Assembly: GCA_021781255.1 (NCBI GenBank)
Contig: JAJXXG010000360.1
Location: 1 to 15,149, forward strand
From: Acidobacteriota bacterium
GTDB lineage: Bacteria; Acidobacteriota; Terriglobia; Terriglobales; Acidobacteriaceae
DNA: 15,149 nt
Direction: 5' to 3'
This document shows, piece after piece, positions 1 to 6,338 of this stretch; the stretch's first letter is position 1, and the number at the start of each line of letters is the position of its first letter. The position numbers and the translations under genes are program-made. The notes under the pieces are model-generated. The model did no database searches and had not been told where the DNA came from. It saw nothing but the letters and a program-made list of their open reading frames with translations.

Positions 1-966
1 CCGGATGCTGCTCCGGTCAGCACCGCCCCGGCCGCGCCGGAAGACGATCAGTCAGTGGCGACCTTCAAGCTGGAGGTGAACCTGGTGAACCTGTTCTTCA
101 CCGTGAAGGACAAGAACGGCAACCTGGTTCCGCACCTGGCGAAGGACGACTGCTCGATTGAAGAAGACAAGGTGCCGCAGACGATCAAGAACTTTGTGGC
201 CGAGAACAACCAGCCGCTCACGCTGGGCATTCTGCTGGACACCTCCGGCAGCCAGTACCGCGTGCTGCCGCTGGAGCAGGAGGCGGGCAGCGAGTTTCTG
301 GAGCGGGTACTGAAGCCGAAGGACCAGGCCTTTCTGCTCTCGTTTGACGTGAACGTGGACCTGCTGCAGGACTTTACCAACAGCGCGCGGATGCTGTCGC
401 ACGCGATGGACAAGGCCCAGATCAACACCGCCGGAGGCAACGGAGCGGCGGGCATTCCGGGGCTGGGCGGCGGACCGGTGCCGGTGCACGGCACGCCCAA
501 GGGCACGCTGCTGTATGACGCGGTCTATCTGGCCTCAAACGAAAAGCTGAGCCAGGAGACAGGGCGCAAGGCCATGATCATCCTGACCGACGGCGACGAC
601 CAGGGCAGCCGCACCAAGATTGACGAGGCCATTGCCGCGGCGCAGCGGGCCAACGCCATGATCTATGTGATTCTGATTGCCGATACGGGTTTTTACGGCG
701 ACTTTGGCTACACCGGCTACTCGGCGGCCAGGCGCATGGCGCAGGAGACCGGCGGCCGGCTGATCAACGTGGGCAGCAACGGAAAGAAGCTGGAAGCGGC
801 CTTCCAGCAGATTGAGGACGAACTGCGCACCCAGTACGTGGCCAGCTACACGCCCACCAACGCCAAGCTGGACGGCACCTTCCGGCATATCGCCGTGGCG
901 TGCCGGGGCGACGGGTTGAAGGTGCAGGCGCGCAAGGGATACTACGCCCCCTCGCCGGGCAATTAA
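1..966 (+). CDS. VWA-domain protein, acidobacterial VWFA-related type (5' end outside window)
   Basis: The reading frame is open to the first base, so the true start lies upstream; the in-frame GTG at 55 is probably internal. A full VWA fold follows. The MIDAS metal-site motif DTSGS (DxSxS) is at about nt 238-252 and the later acidic motif TDGDD at about 586-600, with the usual VWA hydrophobic strands around them. Such proteins bind divalent metal and protein partners and, in this phylum, are mostly predicted to be exported; the export signal cannot be seen here. The visible N-terminal piece is rich in Ala, Pro and Asp and looks like a linker after a missing signal peptide. A glycine-rich insertion lies at nt 430-485. 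The C-terminal GYYAP-type ending is typical of this family. The partner is unknown. No strong terminator is visible after the stop. Confidence 0.85.
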   Translation, partial: PDAAPVSTAPAAPEDDQSVATFKLEVNLVNLFFTVKDKNGNLVPHLAKDDCSIEEDKVPQTIKNFVAENNQPLTLGILLDTSGSQYRVLPLEQEAGSEFLERVLKPKDQAFLLSFDVNVDLLQDFTNSARMLSHAMDKAQINTAGGNGAAGIPGLGGGPVPVHGTPKGTLLYDAVYLASNEKLSQETGRKAMIILTDGDDQGSRTKIDEAIAAAQRANAMIYVILIADTGFYGDFGYTGYSAARRMAQETGGRLINVGSNGKKLEAAFQQIEDELRTQYVASYTPTNAKLDGTFRHIAVACRGDGLKVQARKGYYAPSPGN

Positions 967-1057
967 GCGCGGCAGGCTGAGCCGGATCGCGGAACTCGCA
1001 CTCTGACCGGAAAAAAGGCGTCCCACATACGCGGCAGTTGAGGGAAGATAACCATGG

Positions 1058-1139
1058 CGCTCCAAGCGGACGGAGCGAGCCCTCCAAAGGACTGGCCGGC
1101 CGGCGCCGGGCGCCGCAACTGAGAGCAAGCCCAGAGGGC
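1058..1139 (+). other. structured leader upstream of the BON lipoprotein gene
   Basis: The leader before the gene at 1162 has nested complementarity. CGCTCC (1058-1063) pairs with GGAGCG (1072-1077) around an 8-nt loop. GCCCTC (1079-1084) can pair with GAGGGC (1134-1139), enclosing a GGCGCC/GGCGCC self-complementary core. No known riboswitch consensus fits. In GC-rich DNA such pairing can arise by chance, so this is only a candidate regulatory leader. Confidence 0.25.
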
Positions 1140-1161
1140 GGAAACACCGGAAAGGAATCCG

Positions 1162-2253
1162 ATGAAACGGCAAATCATGAATCGGAAGTACACCTGGCTG
1201 GCAGGAATGGCGGTCCTGGCTGTGATTCTGGGGCTGGCGGCCGGATGCAAGAAGCAACAGCCGGCGGAACAGGCCGCGCGCACGGACCAGCAGATCGCCA
1301 CGGACGTGCAGGCCAAGATTCAGGGTGAATCGGCTCTGGCGGGGCAGAATATCCAGGTGAGCGTGGCCAACGGCGTGGCCACCCTGAGCGGAACCGTGGC
1401 CGACGACGCCTCGCGCGCGCTGGCGGGCAACGACAGCGGCAGCGTGGACGGCGTGAAGACGGTGGTGAATAACCTGATGGTGGCGCCTCCCAGGCAGTCC
1501 GCGGCTGCACCCGAAGCGGCCCAGCCGGCGCCCATGCCTAACCGGAGCTCGCGGCCGGCCCGCGGAAGCCGGCAGCAGGCCGACATGGGCGGCGGTCCTG
1601 CGCCGATGCCGATGCAGCAACCGATGCAGCAGGCACAGCAGCCCCAGGCGCCTCCGCCTCCGGCACAGCCCGTGGTCAAGCAGATTACGATTCCGCAAGG
1701 GACCACGCTGGCGGTGCGGACGACAGACGCGCTGGACACCAAGACCGCGCAGCCGAATGACGTCTTCCACGCGGCGGTGGCGCAGGACATGATCGTGAAC
1801 GGCGTGGTGGCCATTCCCCGCGGAGCCCCGGTGCTGGGGCGCGTGGTGGATGCGCACGGAGCAACTCACTTTACCGGCAGCTCGCTGCTGGCGCTGCAGT
1901 TGACGCAACTGACCGCCCGCGGACAGAAGATTGATCTGACCACGGACACCTTCAGCAAGCAGGGCGCGGCGCGCGGCAAGAATACGGCGGAAAAGGCCGG
2001 CGGCGGCGCCATTGTGGGAGCGCTCATCGGCGCGCTGGCTGGCGGCGGCAAGGGTGCGGCCATTGGCGCGGTGGCCGGCGGCGGCGCGGGCGCGGGCATC
2101 AACGCGGCCACGCACGGCCAGCAGGTGCAGATACCGACGGAGTCAGTGCTGAACTTCCAGCTGCAGGCGCCCATCACGGTGTCCGTTACGATTCTGCCCT
2201 CGGGCAGCGTGCAGAACGAGCCCCAGGCCGATCCGCAGTTGCAACATCGCTAG
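1162..2253 (+). CDS. BON-domain lipoprotein with glycine-zipper C-terminal region
   Basis: This 363-residue protein probably acts at the cell envelope. It begins with a lipoprotein signal: a basic N-terminus, a hydrophobic stretch at about residues 11-27 and a lipobox LAAGC with Cys29. Residues about 40-108 form a BON domain (a small alpha/beta fold often bound to membranes), including [12 protein letters not shown]. Residues 110-172 are a Pro/Gln/Met-rich linker. From 173 a beta-rich domain follows ([11 protein letters not shown], then [13 protein letters not shown]). It is interrupted by a glycine-zipper-like stretch at about 280-315 (repeated GALIG/GAVAGGG) that could insert into or cross a membrane. 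The start has AAAGGA about 7 nt upstream; an in-frame ATG at 1177 is a weaker choice. The precise role is unknown; a structural or stress function at the envelope is inferred. Confidence 0.85.
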   Translation: MKRQIMNRKYTWLAGMAVLAVILGLAAGCKKQQPAEQAARTDQQIATDVQAKIQGESALAGQNIQVSVANGVATLSGTVADDASRALAGNDSGSVDGVKTVVNNLMVAPPRQSAAAPEAAQPAPMPNRSSRPARGSRQQADMGGGPAPMPMQQPMQQAQQPQAPPPPAQPVVKQITIPQGTTLAVRTTDALDTKTAQPNDVFHAAVAQDMIVNGVVAIPRGAPVLGRVVDAHGATHFTGSSLLALQLTQLTARGQKIDLTTDTFSKQGAARGKNTAEKAGGGAIVGALIGALAGGGKGAAIGAVAGGGAGAGINAATHGQQVQIPTESVLNFQLQAPITVSVTILPSGSVQNEPQADPQLQHR

Positions 2254-2289
2254 GGCTGGCGAACGGGGCGGACGCCGGCACTCCGCAAG

Positions 2290-2341
2290 ACGCAACTGGC
2301 TAACTGGCTGGCGAGCTAACGAACGGGCGAACAGGCGAACG
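2290..2341 (+). repeat. degenerate 8-bp tandem repeat tract
   Basis: Two exact adjacent copies of AACTGGCT (2294-2301 and 2302-2309) are followed by related 8-mers, including GAACGGGC (2321-2328), GAACAGGC (2329-2336) and a partial GAAC (2337-2340). The tract lies between the BON gene stop and the terminator hairpin and has no coding potential of note. Confidence 0.6.
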
Positions 2342-2383
2342 ACAGCAAGGCCGCAACTCCACGGGGGTTGCGGCCTTTGCTGT
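2342..2383 (+). terminator. hairpin terminator between convergent BON gene and tRNA-Cys
   Basis: The arm ACAGCAAGGCCGCAAC (2342-2357) pairs with GTTGCGGCCTTTGCTGT (2367-2383) with one bulged T, giving a stem of about 16 bp. The following T tract is poor, so intrinsic termination is likely but not textbook. The position suits both the rightward BON gene and the leftward tRNA. Confidence 0.6.
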
Positions 2384-2394
2384 TGCGTGCAAAC

Positions 2395-2470
2395 TGGAGC
2401 ACCGGGCGGGGGTTGAACCCGCGAATACAGGTTTTGCAGACCTGCGCGTTAGCCACTTCGCCACCGGTGC
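2395..2470 (-). tRNA. tRNA-Cys (anticodon GCA)
   Basis: On the minus strand a full cloverleaf can be drawn. The acceptor arms GCACCGG and CCGGTGC pair over 7 bp, and the D stem is a short GCG/CGC. The anticodon stem CAGGT/ACCTG holds the loop CTGCAAA with anticodon GCA (plus-strand TGC at 2435-2437). The T arm is GCGGG-TTCAACC-CCCGC. The CCA end is encoded (plus-strand TGG at 2395-2397), for 76 nt in all, with the discriminator base U expected for tRNA-Cys. It is the only RNA gene seen in the window. Confidence 0.97.
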
Positions 2471-2850
2471 AGTGTCACTCCGCCAGCGCCGGTCAGGACT
2501 CGGCCGGGAGGCTGCGGATGGAGATGCTTAGGCCGGCATGGCCGCACAGATACAGAATTCACGCGGCGCATGCGAACGACGTCGTGCGGGGTGCAAGACG
2601 CTGCGTACAGGGCTGATACCCTGCGTGGCGCGCTTTCAAGCTGCGACGGCGCCGGCGATGCGCGAGGGGAAACTTGCCGGCCATGAGGTCTATCACCACG
2701 GTGCCCAGCGTGAGCCGGGCAAAGGGTGCCTGTAGGCTAGTCCAACCGTCGCGCAGCGTCAAGCGACATGGCGTTCGACTTTCCTTATCAGCGCAGCGGC
2801 GCAATCCGTGCCCATCCGCCGGGGCGATGCGACCGTAGACACACGGGCAG

Positions 2851-2864
2851 GTGACAGCGGTCAC
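2851..2864 (+). promoter_or_regulatory. candidate CRP/FNR-type activator site
   Basis: The sequence GTGACAGCGGTCAC has perfect GTGA-N6-TCAC symmetry, the core of CRP/FNR-family sites. Its centre (2857.5) lies 41.5 bp before the start point expected from the -10-like TACACT at 2887-2892, which is class II activator geometry. No good -35 is present, which fits activator dependence. The protein that would bind is not in the window. Confidence 0.4.
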
Positions 2865-2886
2865 AGAGGGACTTACCGGCATGCAA

Positions 2887-2915
2887 TACACTCGCGTTGT
2901 TACGAAATTGCGCAA
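2887..2915 (+). promoter_or_regulatory. candidate -10 element and operator for the arsR-type gene
   Basis: TACACT (2887-2892) matches TATAAT at four of six bases. Sixteen bases further on, the perfect 8-bp palindrome TTGCGCAA (2908-2915), in a longer imperfect dyad, sits just after the predicted start point. An autoregulatory ArsR-type repressor would be expected to bind there. Both are predictions from position and symmetry only. Confidence 0.3.
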
Positions 2916-2949
2916 ATACGCACATACTAAAAGCGCAGAAGGAGCCGGA

Positions 2950-3318
2950 ATGAGCCACACCATGAATGATGCATCCTGCGAACTGCTCGGCGACTTCTTT
3001 GCCACCTTTGCCCATGTCACCCGGATGCGCATCTTCTGCGCACTGCAGCGCCAGCCGCGCACGGTAACCGAGATTGCCGCCGAGGCGCATGTGTCCATCA
3101 CCAACGCGTCACAGCATTTGCGCATCATGCGCGATCGCGGCGCGGTGGTTGCGGAGAAACATGCGCAGAGCGTAATCTACCGCATCACGGATCCGCGCTT
3201 TATTGAAGCGGCCCTGCTGATTCGCGAGGCGTTGACGGCGCGACTGCGGCAGAGCGCGGAAGAGGCATCCGAACGTCCATCCAGACACAGATCGCGTCGC
3301 AGGCTGCAGTCTGCCTGA
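2950..3318 (+). CDS. ArsR-family winged-helix transcriptional regulator
   Basis: This 122-residue protein is probably the regulator of the operon it heads. The start chosen is ATG 2950, because GGAG lies at 2941-2944 with 5-nt spacing; the frame extends to an in-frame GTG at 2851, but that falls inside the putative activator site. The fold is a typical ArsR winged helix: the first helices run over residues 10-32, the recognition helix region is about 49-66 (VTEIAAEAHVSITNASQHL), and the wing ends in VIYRITD. The usual metal motif ELCVCDL is absent. Its only cysteines are Cys10 and Cys30, one before and one within the first helical pair; the persulfide sensors SqrR/BigR have theirs in other helices. 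A basic tail (residues 108-118) is unusual. It may sense sulfide, persulfide or redox state, inferred from the neighbours and the cysteine pair. Confidence 0.88.
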   Translation: MSHTMNDASCELLGDFFATFAHVTRMRIFCALQRQPRTVTEIAAEAHVSITNASQHLRIMRDRGAVVAEKHAQSVIYRITDPRFIEAALLIREALTARLRQSAEEASERPSRHRSRRRLQSA

Positions 3319-3321
3319 CAC

Positions 3322-3352
3322 ACAACCGGGCGTCCTGCGGTTGTTGCAACCG
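3322..3352 (+). promoter_or_regulatory. alternative hairpins between the ArsR-type and SQR-like genes
   Basis: ACAACCG (3322-3328) pairs with CGGTTGT (3338-3344). The overlapping CGGTTG (3338-3343) also pairs with CAACCG (3347-3352). The two stems cannot form together. No T tract follows directly. The element could be an operator with repeated half-sites, an mRNA switch, or a processing hairpin that sets a different level for the downstream genes. Confidence 0.3.
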
Positions 3353-3445
3353 TCGCGGCGCTGAGAAAAAATCTTACGGCCCATGTAACGCCTGTGCCCC
3401 TGCCAGGCTTTCTTGGTTAGGTAGACAGCAGGGAGAGGAGACACC

Positions 3446-4675
3446 ATGCGGCACATGCTCATTCTTGGCGGAGGAACCGCCGGAACCATTATGGCCAACA
3501 AGCTGGCATCCGCTCTGGACGAAAGCGAGTGGCAGATCACCGTTGTGGACGCAACCGAACGGCATTATTATCAGCCGGGATTTCTCTTCGTCCCCTTTGG
3601 CATTTATCGCATGCACGACCTTGTGAAGCCGCGCCGCCAGTATCTGCCTTCGGGCATCAAGGTCATCATCTCCGGCATTGACGTCATCGACCCGGAGAAG
3701 AAGTCCGTCACGCTGGCGAACAAGGCGGTTCTGAAGTACGACTATCTGATCATCGCCACCGGCGCCGAGATTCATCCCGAGCAGACGGAAGGGCTGAAGG
3801 ACGAAGAGTGGGGCCGCAGCAAGTTTGACTTTTACACGCCGCAGGGCGCGGACCGCCTGGCGCAGTTCCTGAAGACCTGGCAGGGCGGCAAGCTGGTGCT
3901 GAATGTGGCCGAGATGCCCATCAAGTGCCCCGTGGCTCCGCTTGAGTTTCTGTTCCTGGCCGACGCCTACTTTACCAAGCGCGGCATGCGCGACAAGGTG
4001 GAGCTGCAGCTGGTGACGCCGCTCTCCGGCGCCTTCACCAAGCCCACCTCCAGCCGGGTGCTGGGCGAGTTCCTGGAGCGCAAGGGCATCTCCGTGGTTC
4101 CGGACTTTGGCCTGGCACGCGTGGACAGCCAGGAGAAGAAGATTGTGGCCTGGGACGAGACCGAGGTGAACTACGATGTGTTGGTCTCCATCCCCACCAA
4201 CATGGGCGACGCCTGCATTGAGCGCAGCAAGCTGGGCAACGAGCTGAACTTTGTTCCCACCAACAAGGAGACGCTGCTGGCCGATGGGCTGAAGGACGTG
4301 TTTGTGATTGGCGATGCCACCAATCTGCCTAGCTCAAAAGCCGGATCCGTGGCACACTTCCAGTCCGAGGTGCTGTTCCAGAATATTCTGGAGCACATTG
4401 ACGGGCGGCCTCCCATTGCGCACTTTGACGGACACGCGAACTGCTTTATCGAGTCGGGCTTTGACAAGGGATTACTGATCGACTTCAACTACAACACCGA
4501 GCCGCTGCCGGGCGAATTTCCGCTGCCGGGCGTGGGGCCATTCACGCTCCTGGGTGAGAGCCGGATCAACCATTACGGAAAGCTGATGTTCCGCTGGGTG
4601 TACTGGAACCTGCTGTTGCGGGGCATGGAACTGCCCATCGAGTCCGAGATGTCGATGGCTGGAAAGCGGGTATAA
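3446..4675 (+). CDS. sulfide:quinone oxidoreductase-like FAD protein
   Basis: This 409-residue membrane-associated flavoprotein probably oxidises sulfide or a related thiol and passes electrons to quinone. The N-terminal FAD motif is GGGTAG (residues 8-13), the ATG motif is at 104-106, and the second FAD motif is VFVIGDATNLP (285-295). It is followed by the SQR-like SKAGSVAHFQSEVL. Cys161 (in PIKCPVAP) and Cys333 are 172 residues apart, matching the spacing I recall for the redox cysteine pair of Acidianus SQR (Cys178/Cys350). The third SQR cysteine is absent, and Cys257 is extra. The C-terminus (FRWVYWNLLLRGMELP, about 382-397) is the amphipathic membrane-docking region seen in SQRs. A GGAGAGGAG ribosome site lies 5-6 nt before ATG. 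The next gene follows after 2 nt. The exact substrate is not proven by sequence. Confidence 0.88.
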   Translation: MRHMLILGGGTAGTIMANKLASALDESEWQITVVDATERHYYQPGFLFVPFGIYRMHDLVKPRRQYLPSGIKVIISGIDVIDPEKKSVTLANKAVLKYDYLIIATGAEIHPEQTEGLKDEEWGRSKFDFYTPQGADRLAQFLKTWQGGKLVLNVAEMPIKCPVAPLEFLFLADAYFTKRGMRDKVELQLVTPLSGAFTKPTSSRVLGEFLERKGISVVPDFGLARVDSQEKKIVAWDETEVNYDVLVSIPTNMGDACIERSKLGNELNFVPTNKETLLADGLKDVFVIGDATNLPSSKAGSVAHFQSEVLFQNILEHIDGRPPIAHFDGHANCFIESGFDKGLLIDFNYNTEPLPGEFPLPGVGPFTLLGESRINHYGKLMFRWVYWNLLLRGMELPIESEMSMAGKRV

Positions 4676-4677
4676 CC

Positions 4678-5370
4678 ATGAGCGACATGATGACGGGAGA
4701 TCGCATCAGCGAGCTCGACCGCAAGCTGGACTTCCTTGTGGAAGAGATCGCTCACATGAAGCGGATGCGCCACAGCGCGGAGGATCTGGTAGCCGATCTG
4801 ACGCTGGTGGGCAAGGGCGCGATGGGATACGGGGCGGAGGCGCTGGGCGCCACCATGCTGAGCCCCCAAGACCTTGCGCACATGCTGAAGACCGTGCTGC
4901 AGGACGCTCGGCTGCTGACCCAGGCGATGCAGCAACTGGAGAGCGCGGCGGATTTTCTGCAGGACGTGCAGCCGATCATCCGCGATGTGTACCAGCAGGC
5001 GGTGAGCGGAGCCATGACCCTGGAGCAGAAGGGCTACTTCCGGGCGGCACAGGCGGGAGTCCACATCACGGACGCGTTTGTGCAGGCGCACTCGGCGGAA
5101 GACCTGAAGCAGGTGGAGGCCAGCGTACCCTACTTCACCAACTTCCTGCGCGAGCTGACGAGGCCCGAGGTGCTGGAAGCGCTGGAAGCCATCATTCACG
5201 GATTTGGACGCGTGCAGGCAACGATGAATGTGAACAAGTCGCTCTTTGATCTCATGCGGGATATGAACTCGAAGGAAGCACGGCGCGGCATCTCCATCAT
5301 CGTCGAATTTCTCAAGGTCGTCGGGGCACAGAGCGTACCCGCTCAGGCCGGCGCCCCCAAAAAATCATAG
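4678..5370 (+). CDS. DUF1641 protein
   Basis: This 230-residue soluble protein is predicted almost entirely alpha-helical. It has no signal peptide, no membrane segment and no cysteine. The N-terminus (residues 8-32) could form a short coiled coil. The DUF1641 signature is at about 150-195 (NFLRELTRPEVLEALEAI, then a GFG turn). The family is commonly encoded next to SQR-like flavoproteins and some formate dehydrogenase genes, but its biochemical role is unknown. A scaffold or partner of the flavoprotein is the simplest inference. The start is 2 nt after the SQR-like stop without a strong ribosome site, which implies translational coupling. The tail (residues 219-230) is Ala/Pro/Lys-rich and probably disordered. 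Confidence 0.85.
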   Translation: MSDMMTGDRISELDRKLDFLVEEIAHMKRMRHSAEDLVADLTLVGKGAMGYGAEALGATMLSPQDLAHMLKTVLQDARLLTQAMQQLESAADFLQDVQPIIRDVYQQAVSGAMTLEQKGYFRAAQAGVHITDAFVQAHSAEDLKQVEASVPYFTNFLRELTRPEVLEALEAIIHGFGRVQATMNVNKSLFDLMRDMNSKEARRGISIIVEFLKVVGAQSVPAQAGAPKKS

Positions 5371-5387
5371 GAATCGGAGAGGTGAAC

Positions 5388-5705
5388 ATGGAAACACTGA
5401 CCATCGGCACAAAGACACTGGCACTCGATGCGGACGGAAATCTTGCCAACGTCAATGACTGGACGGAAGACGTCGCCCGCGAGCTCGCAGTCCAGGAAGG
5501 CATTCCAACCCTGACACCGCAGCACTGGACGGTCATCAACTTCATGCGGCAGGTGTTTACCAAGGAAGGCGACGCGCCCAGCATTCGCCGCCTGACCAAG
5601 GAAAGCGGCGTGGACACCAAGACGCTCTACCAGCTTTTCCCCAAGGGACCGGCCAAGAAGGCTGCCAGGATTGCCGGGCTGCCGAAACCCAAGGGCTGCA
5701 TTTAA
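5388..5705 (+). CDS. tusE: TusE/DsrC-family sulfur carrier with a single conserved cysteine
   Basis: This 105-residue cytoplasmic protein belongs to the DsrC/TusE family, which carries sulfur on a C-terminal cysteine arm. Diagnostic parts are WTEDVA, the LTPQHW-type helix, LYQLFPKGP and the C-terminal arm AGLPKPKGCI. The penultimate Cys104 (CysA) is present. The upstream CysB of true DsrC, normally in an ACRIAGLPKP-type context, is Ala, and the short insertion typical of dissimilatory DsrC is also missing. It should therefore carry a persulfide or form intermolecular disulfides, not make the internal disulfide. ATG 5388 is preferred over GTG 5382, because GGAGAGG (5376-5382) sits 5 nt upstream and includes that GTG's first base. 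It lies 17 nt after the DUF1641 gene and 14 nt before the DsrE-like gene, so one mRNA is likely. Sulfur source and acceptor are inferred only from neighbours. Confidence 0.93.
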   Translation: METLTIGTKTLALDADGNLANVNDWTEDVARELAVQEGIPTLTPQHWTVINFMRQVFTKEGDAPSIRRLTKESGVDTKTLYQLFPKGPAKKAARIAGLPKPKGCI

Positions 5706-5719
5706 GACAGGAGAAAGAC

Positions 5720-6187
5720 ATGGCTGACGCGATTGAAAAAGTCTCGATTGTTGTTTCGCGCGGATCACTGGATGGCGTATATCCGGGGCTGATCATGGCC
5801 AACGGCGCGCGCATGGAGGGCATTGAAGCCACGCTCTTCTTCACCTTCTTCGGGCTGGACGCGGTCATCAAGAAGCGTATGAACGAGCTGAAGGTGGCCA
5901 CCGTGGGCAATCCGGGCATGCACCTGCCCACCCTTCTGGGCGCGCTGCCGGGCATGTCGGCCTTCGCCACCTCGATGATGAAGAAAGAGATGGAGAAGAT
6001 CGATATTCCTCCGGTGGGCGAGTTCATCACGATGATTCACGACGCGGGCTGCGAGATGTATGCGTGCCGCGCCACGGTGGACATGTTCCACCTGAAGCCG
6101 GACGACTTCTGCCCCGAGGTGGATGGCGTCATCTCCGTCGGCCAGTTCTATGAGAAGGCCGCCGGCGGGCAGATCATCTTTACATAG
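5720..6187 (+). CDS. DsrE/DsrF/DrsH-like sulfurtransferase-family protein
   Basis: This 155-residue protein has the DsrE-like alpha/beta fold. It starts with KVSIVVSRGSLDGVYPGLIMANGA, split here as strand KVSIVV and helix GLIMANGA, followed by the strand ATLFFTFFGL. The expected active cysteine is Cys116 in EMYACRATVDM, with Cys111 just before it and Cys131 in FCPEVDG. Proteins of this group accept sulfur as a persulfide and hand it to TusA/TusE-type partners. The hydrophobic surfaces are typical of DsrE2-like proteins that may associate with membranes. An AGGAG ribosome site precedes ATG. It is the last gene of the sulfur operon; a hairpin lies about 70 nt beyond the stop. A second family member is encoded at 12958-13518. 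Direction of sulfur flow is not determined by sequence. Confidence 0.9.
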   Translation: MADAIEKVSIVVSRGSLDGVYPGLIMANGARMEGIEATLFFTFFGLDAVIKKRMNELKVATVGNPGMHLPTLLGALPGMSAFATSMMKKEMEKIDIPPVGEFITMIHDAGCEMYACRATVDMFHLKPDDFCPEVDGVISVGQFYEKAAGGQIIFT

Positions 6188-6255
6188 TCGGCATGGCCGC
6201 TTCTGTGGGCGGCACCCTATACCGCACTTCTCTGCCCTGACGAGGCGGGTGGCCG

Positions 6256-6280
6256 GCCGGAACCAGGCCCAGGTTCCGGC
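6256..6280 (+). terminator. hairpin after the sulfur operon
   Basis: GCCGGAACC (6256-6264) and GGTTCCGGC (6272-6280) form a perfect 9-bp stem with a 7-nt loop. No T tract follows, so it may be a weak or factor-assisted terminator, or an RNA-stabilising 3' hairpin. It separates the DsrE-like gene from the PhzF-like gene. Confidence 0.45.
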
Positions 6281-6338
6281 GTGCCACCTGACTCATCGCG
6301 CGCATCCTCAACGCGTGCGGTTGGCGGATAATGAACGC

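Larger units (their letters stand above)
2471..2949. other. non-coding stretch between tRNA-Cys and the arsR-type gene
   Basis: About 480 bases without a convincing gene. Open frames here lack ribosome-binding sites and family resemblance. The part beside the tRNA should hold its leftward promoter, but no good -35/-10 pair was found. The right end holds the probable promoter and operator elements of the sulfur operon: a GTGA-N6-TCAC dyad at 2851-2864, a -10-like TACACT at 2887-2892, and the palindrome TTGCGCAA at 2908-2915. Confidence 0.6.

Noticed and set aside
1021..1161. Possible SAM-I riboswitch before the BON lipoprotein gene
   Set aside because: Only short fragments resemble the core; the kink-turn and the closing GGTGCCA-type strand are missing, and the gene has no link to methionine metabolism.
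535..2115. 526-codon leftward open frame across the VWA and BON genes
   Set aside because: Composition (Arg, His, Gly-rich) is that of antisense to GC-rich coding DNA, and both opposite-strand genes have clear domains.
2395..2470. tRNA-Cys as an integration site for a genomic island holding the sulfur genes
   Set aside because: No integrase gene and no repeat of the tRNA 3' end were noticed in the window, and base composition of the operon matches the surroundings.
2559..3128. Long leftward open frame across the ArsR-type gene and its upstream region
   Set aside because: It lies antisense to a clear ArsR-type gene, has many Cys/Arg/Ser codons typical of a shadow frame, no family motif and no ribosome site.
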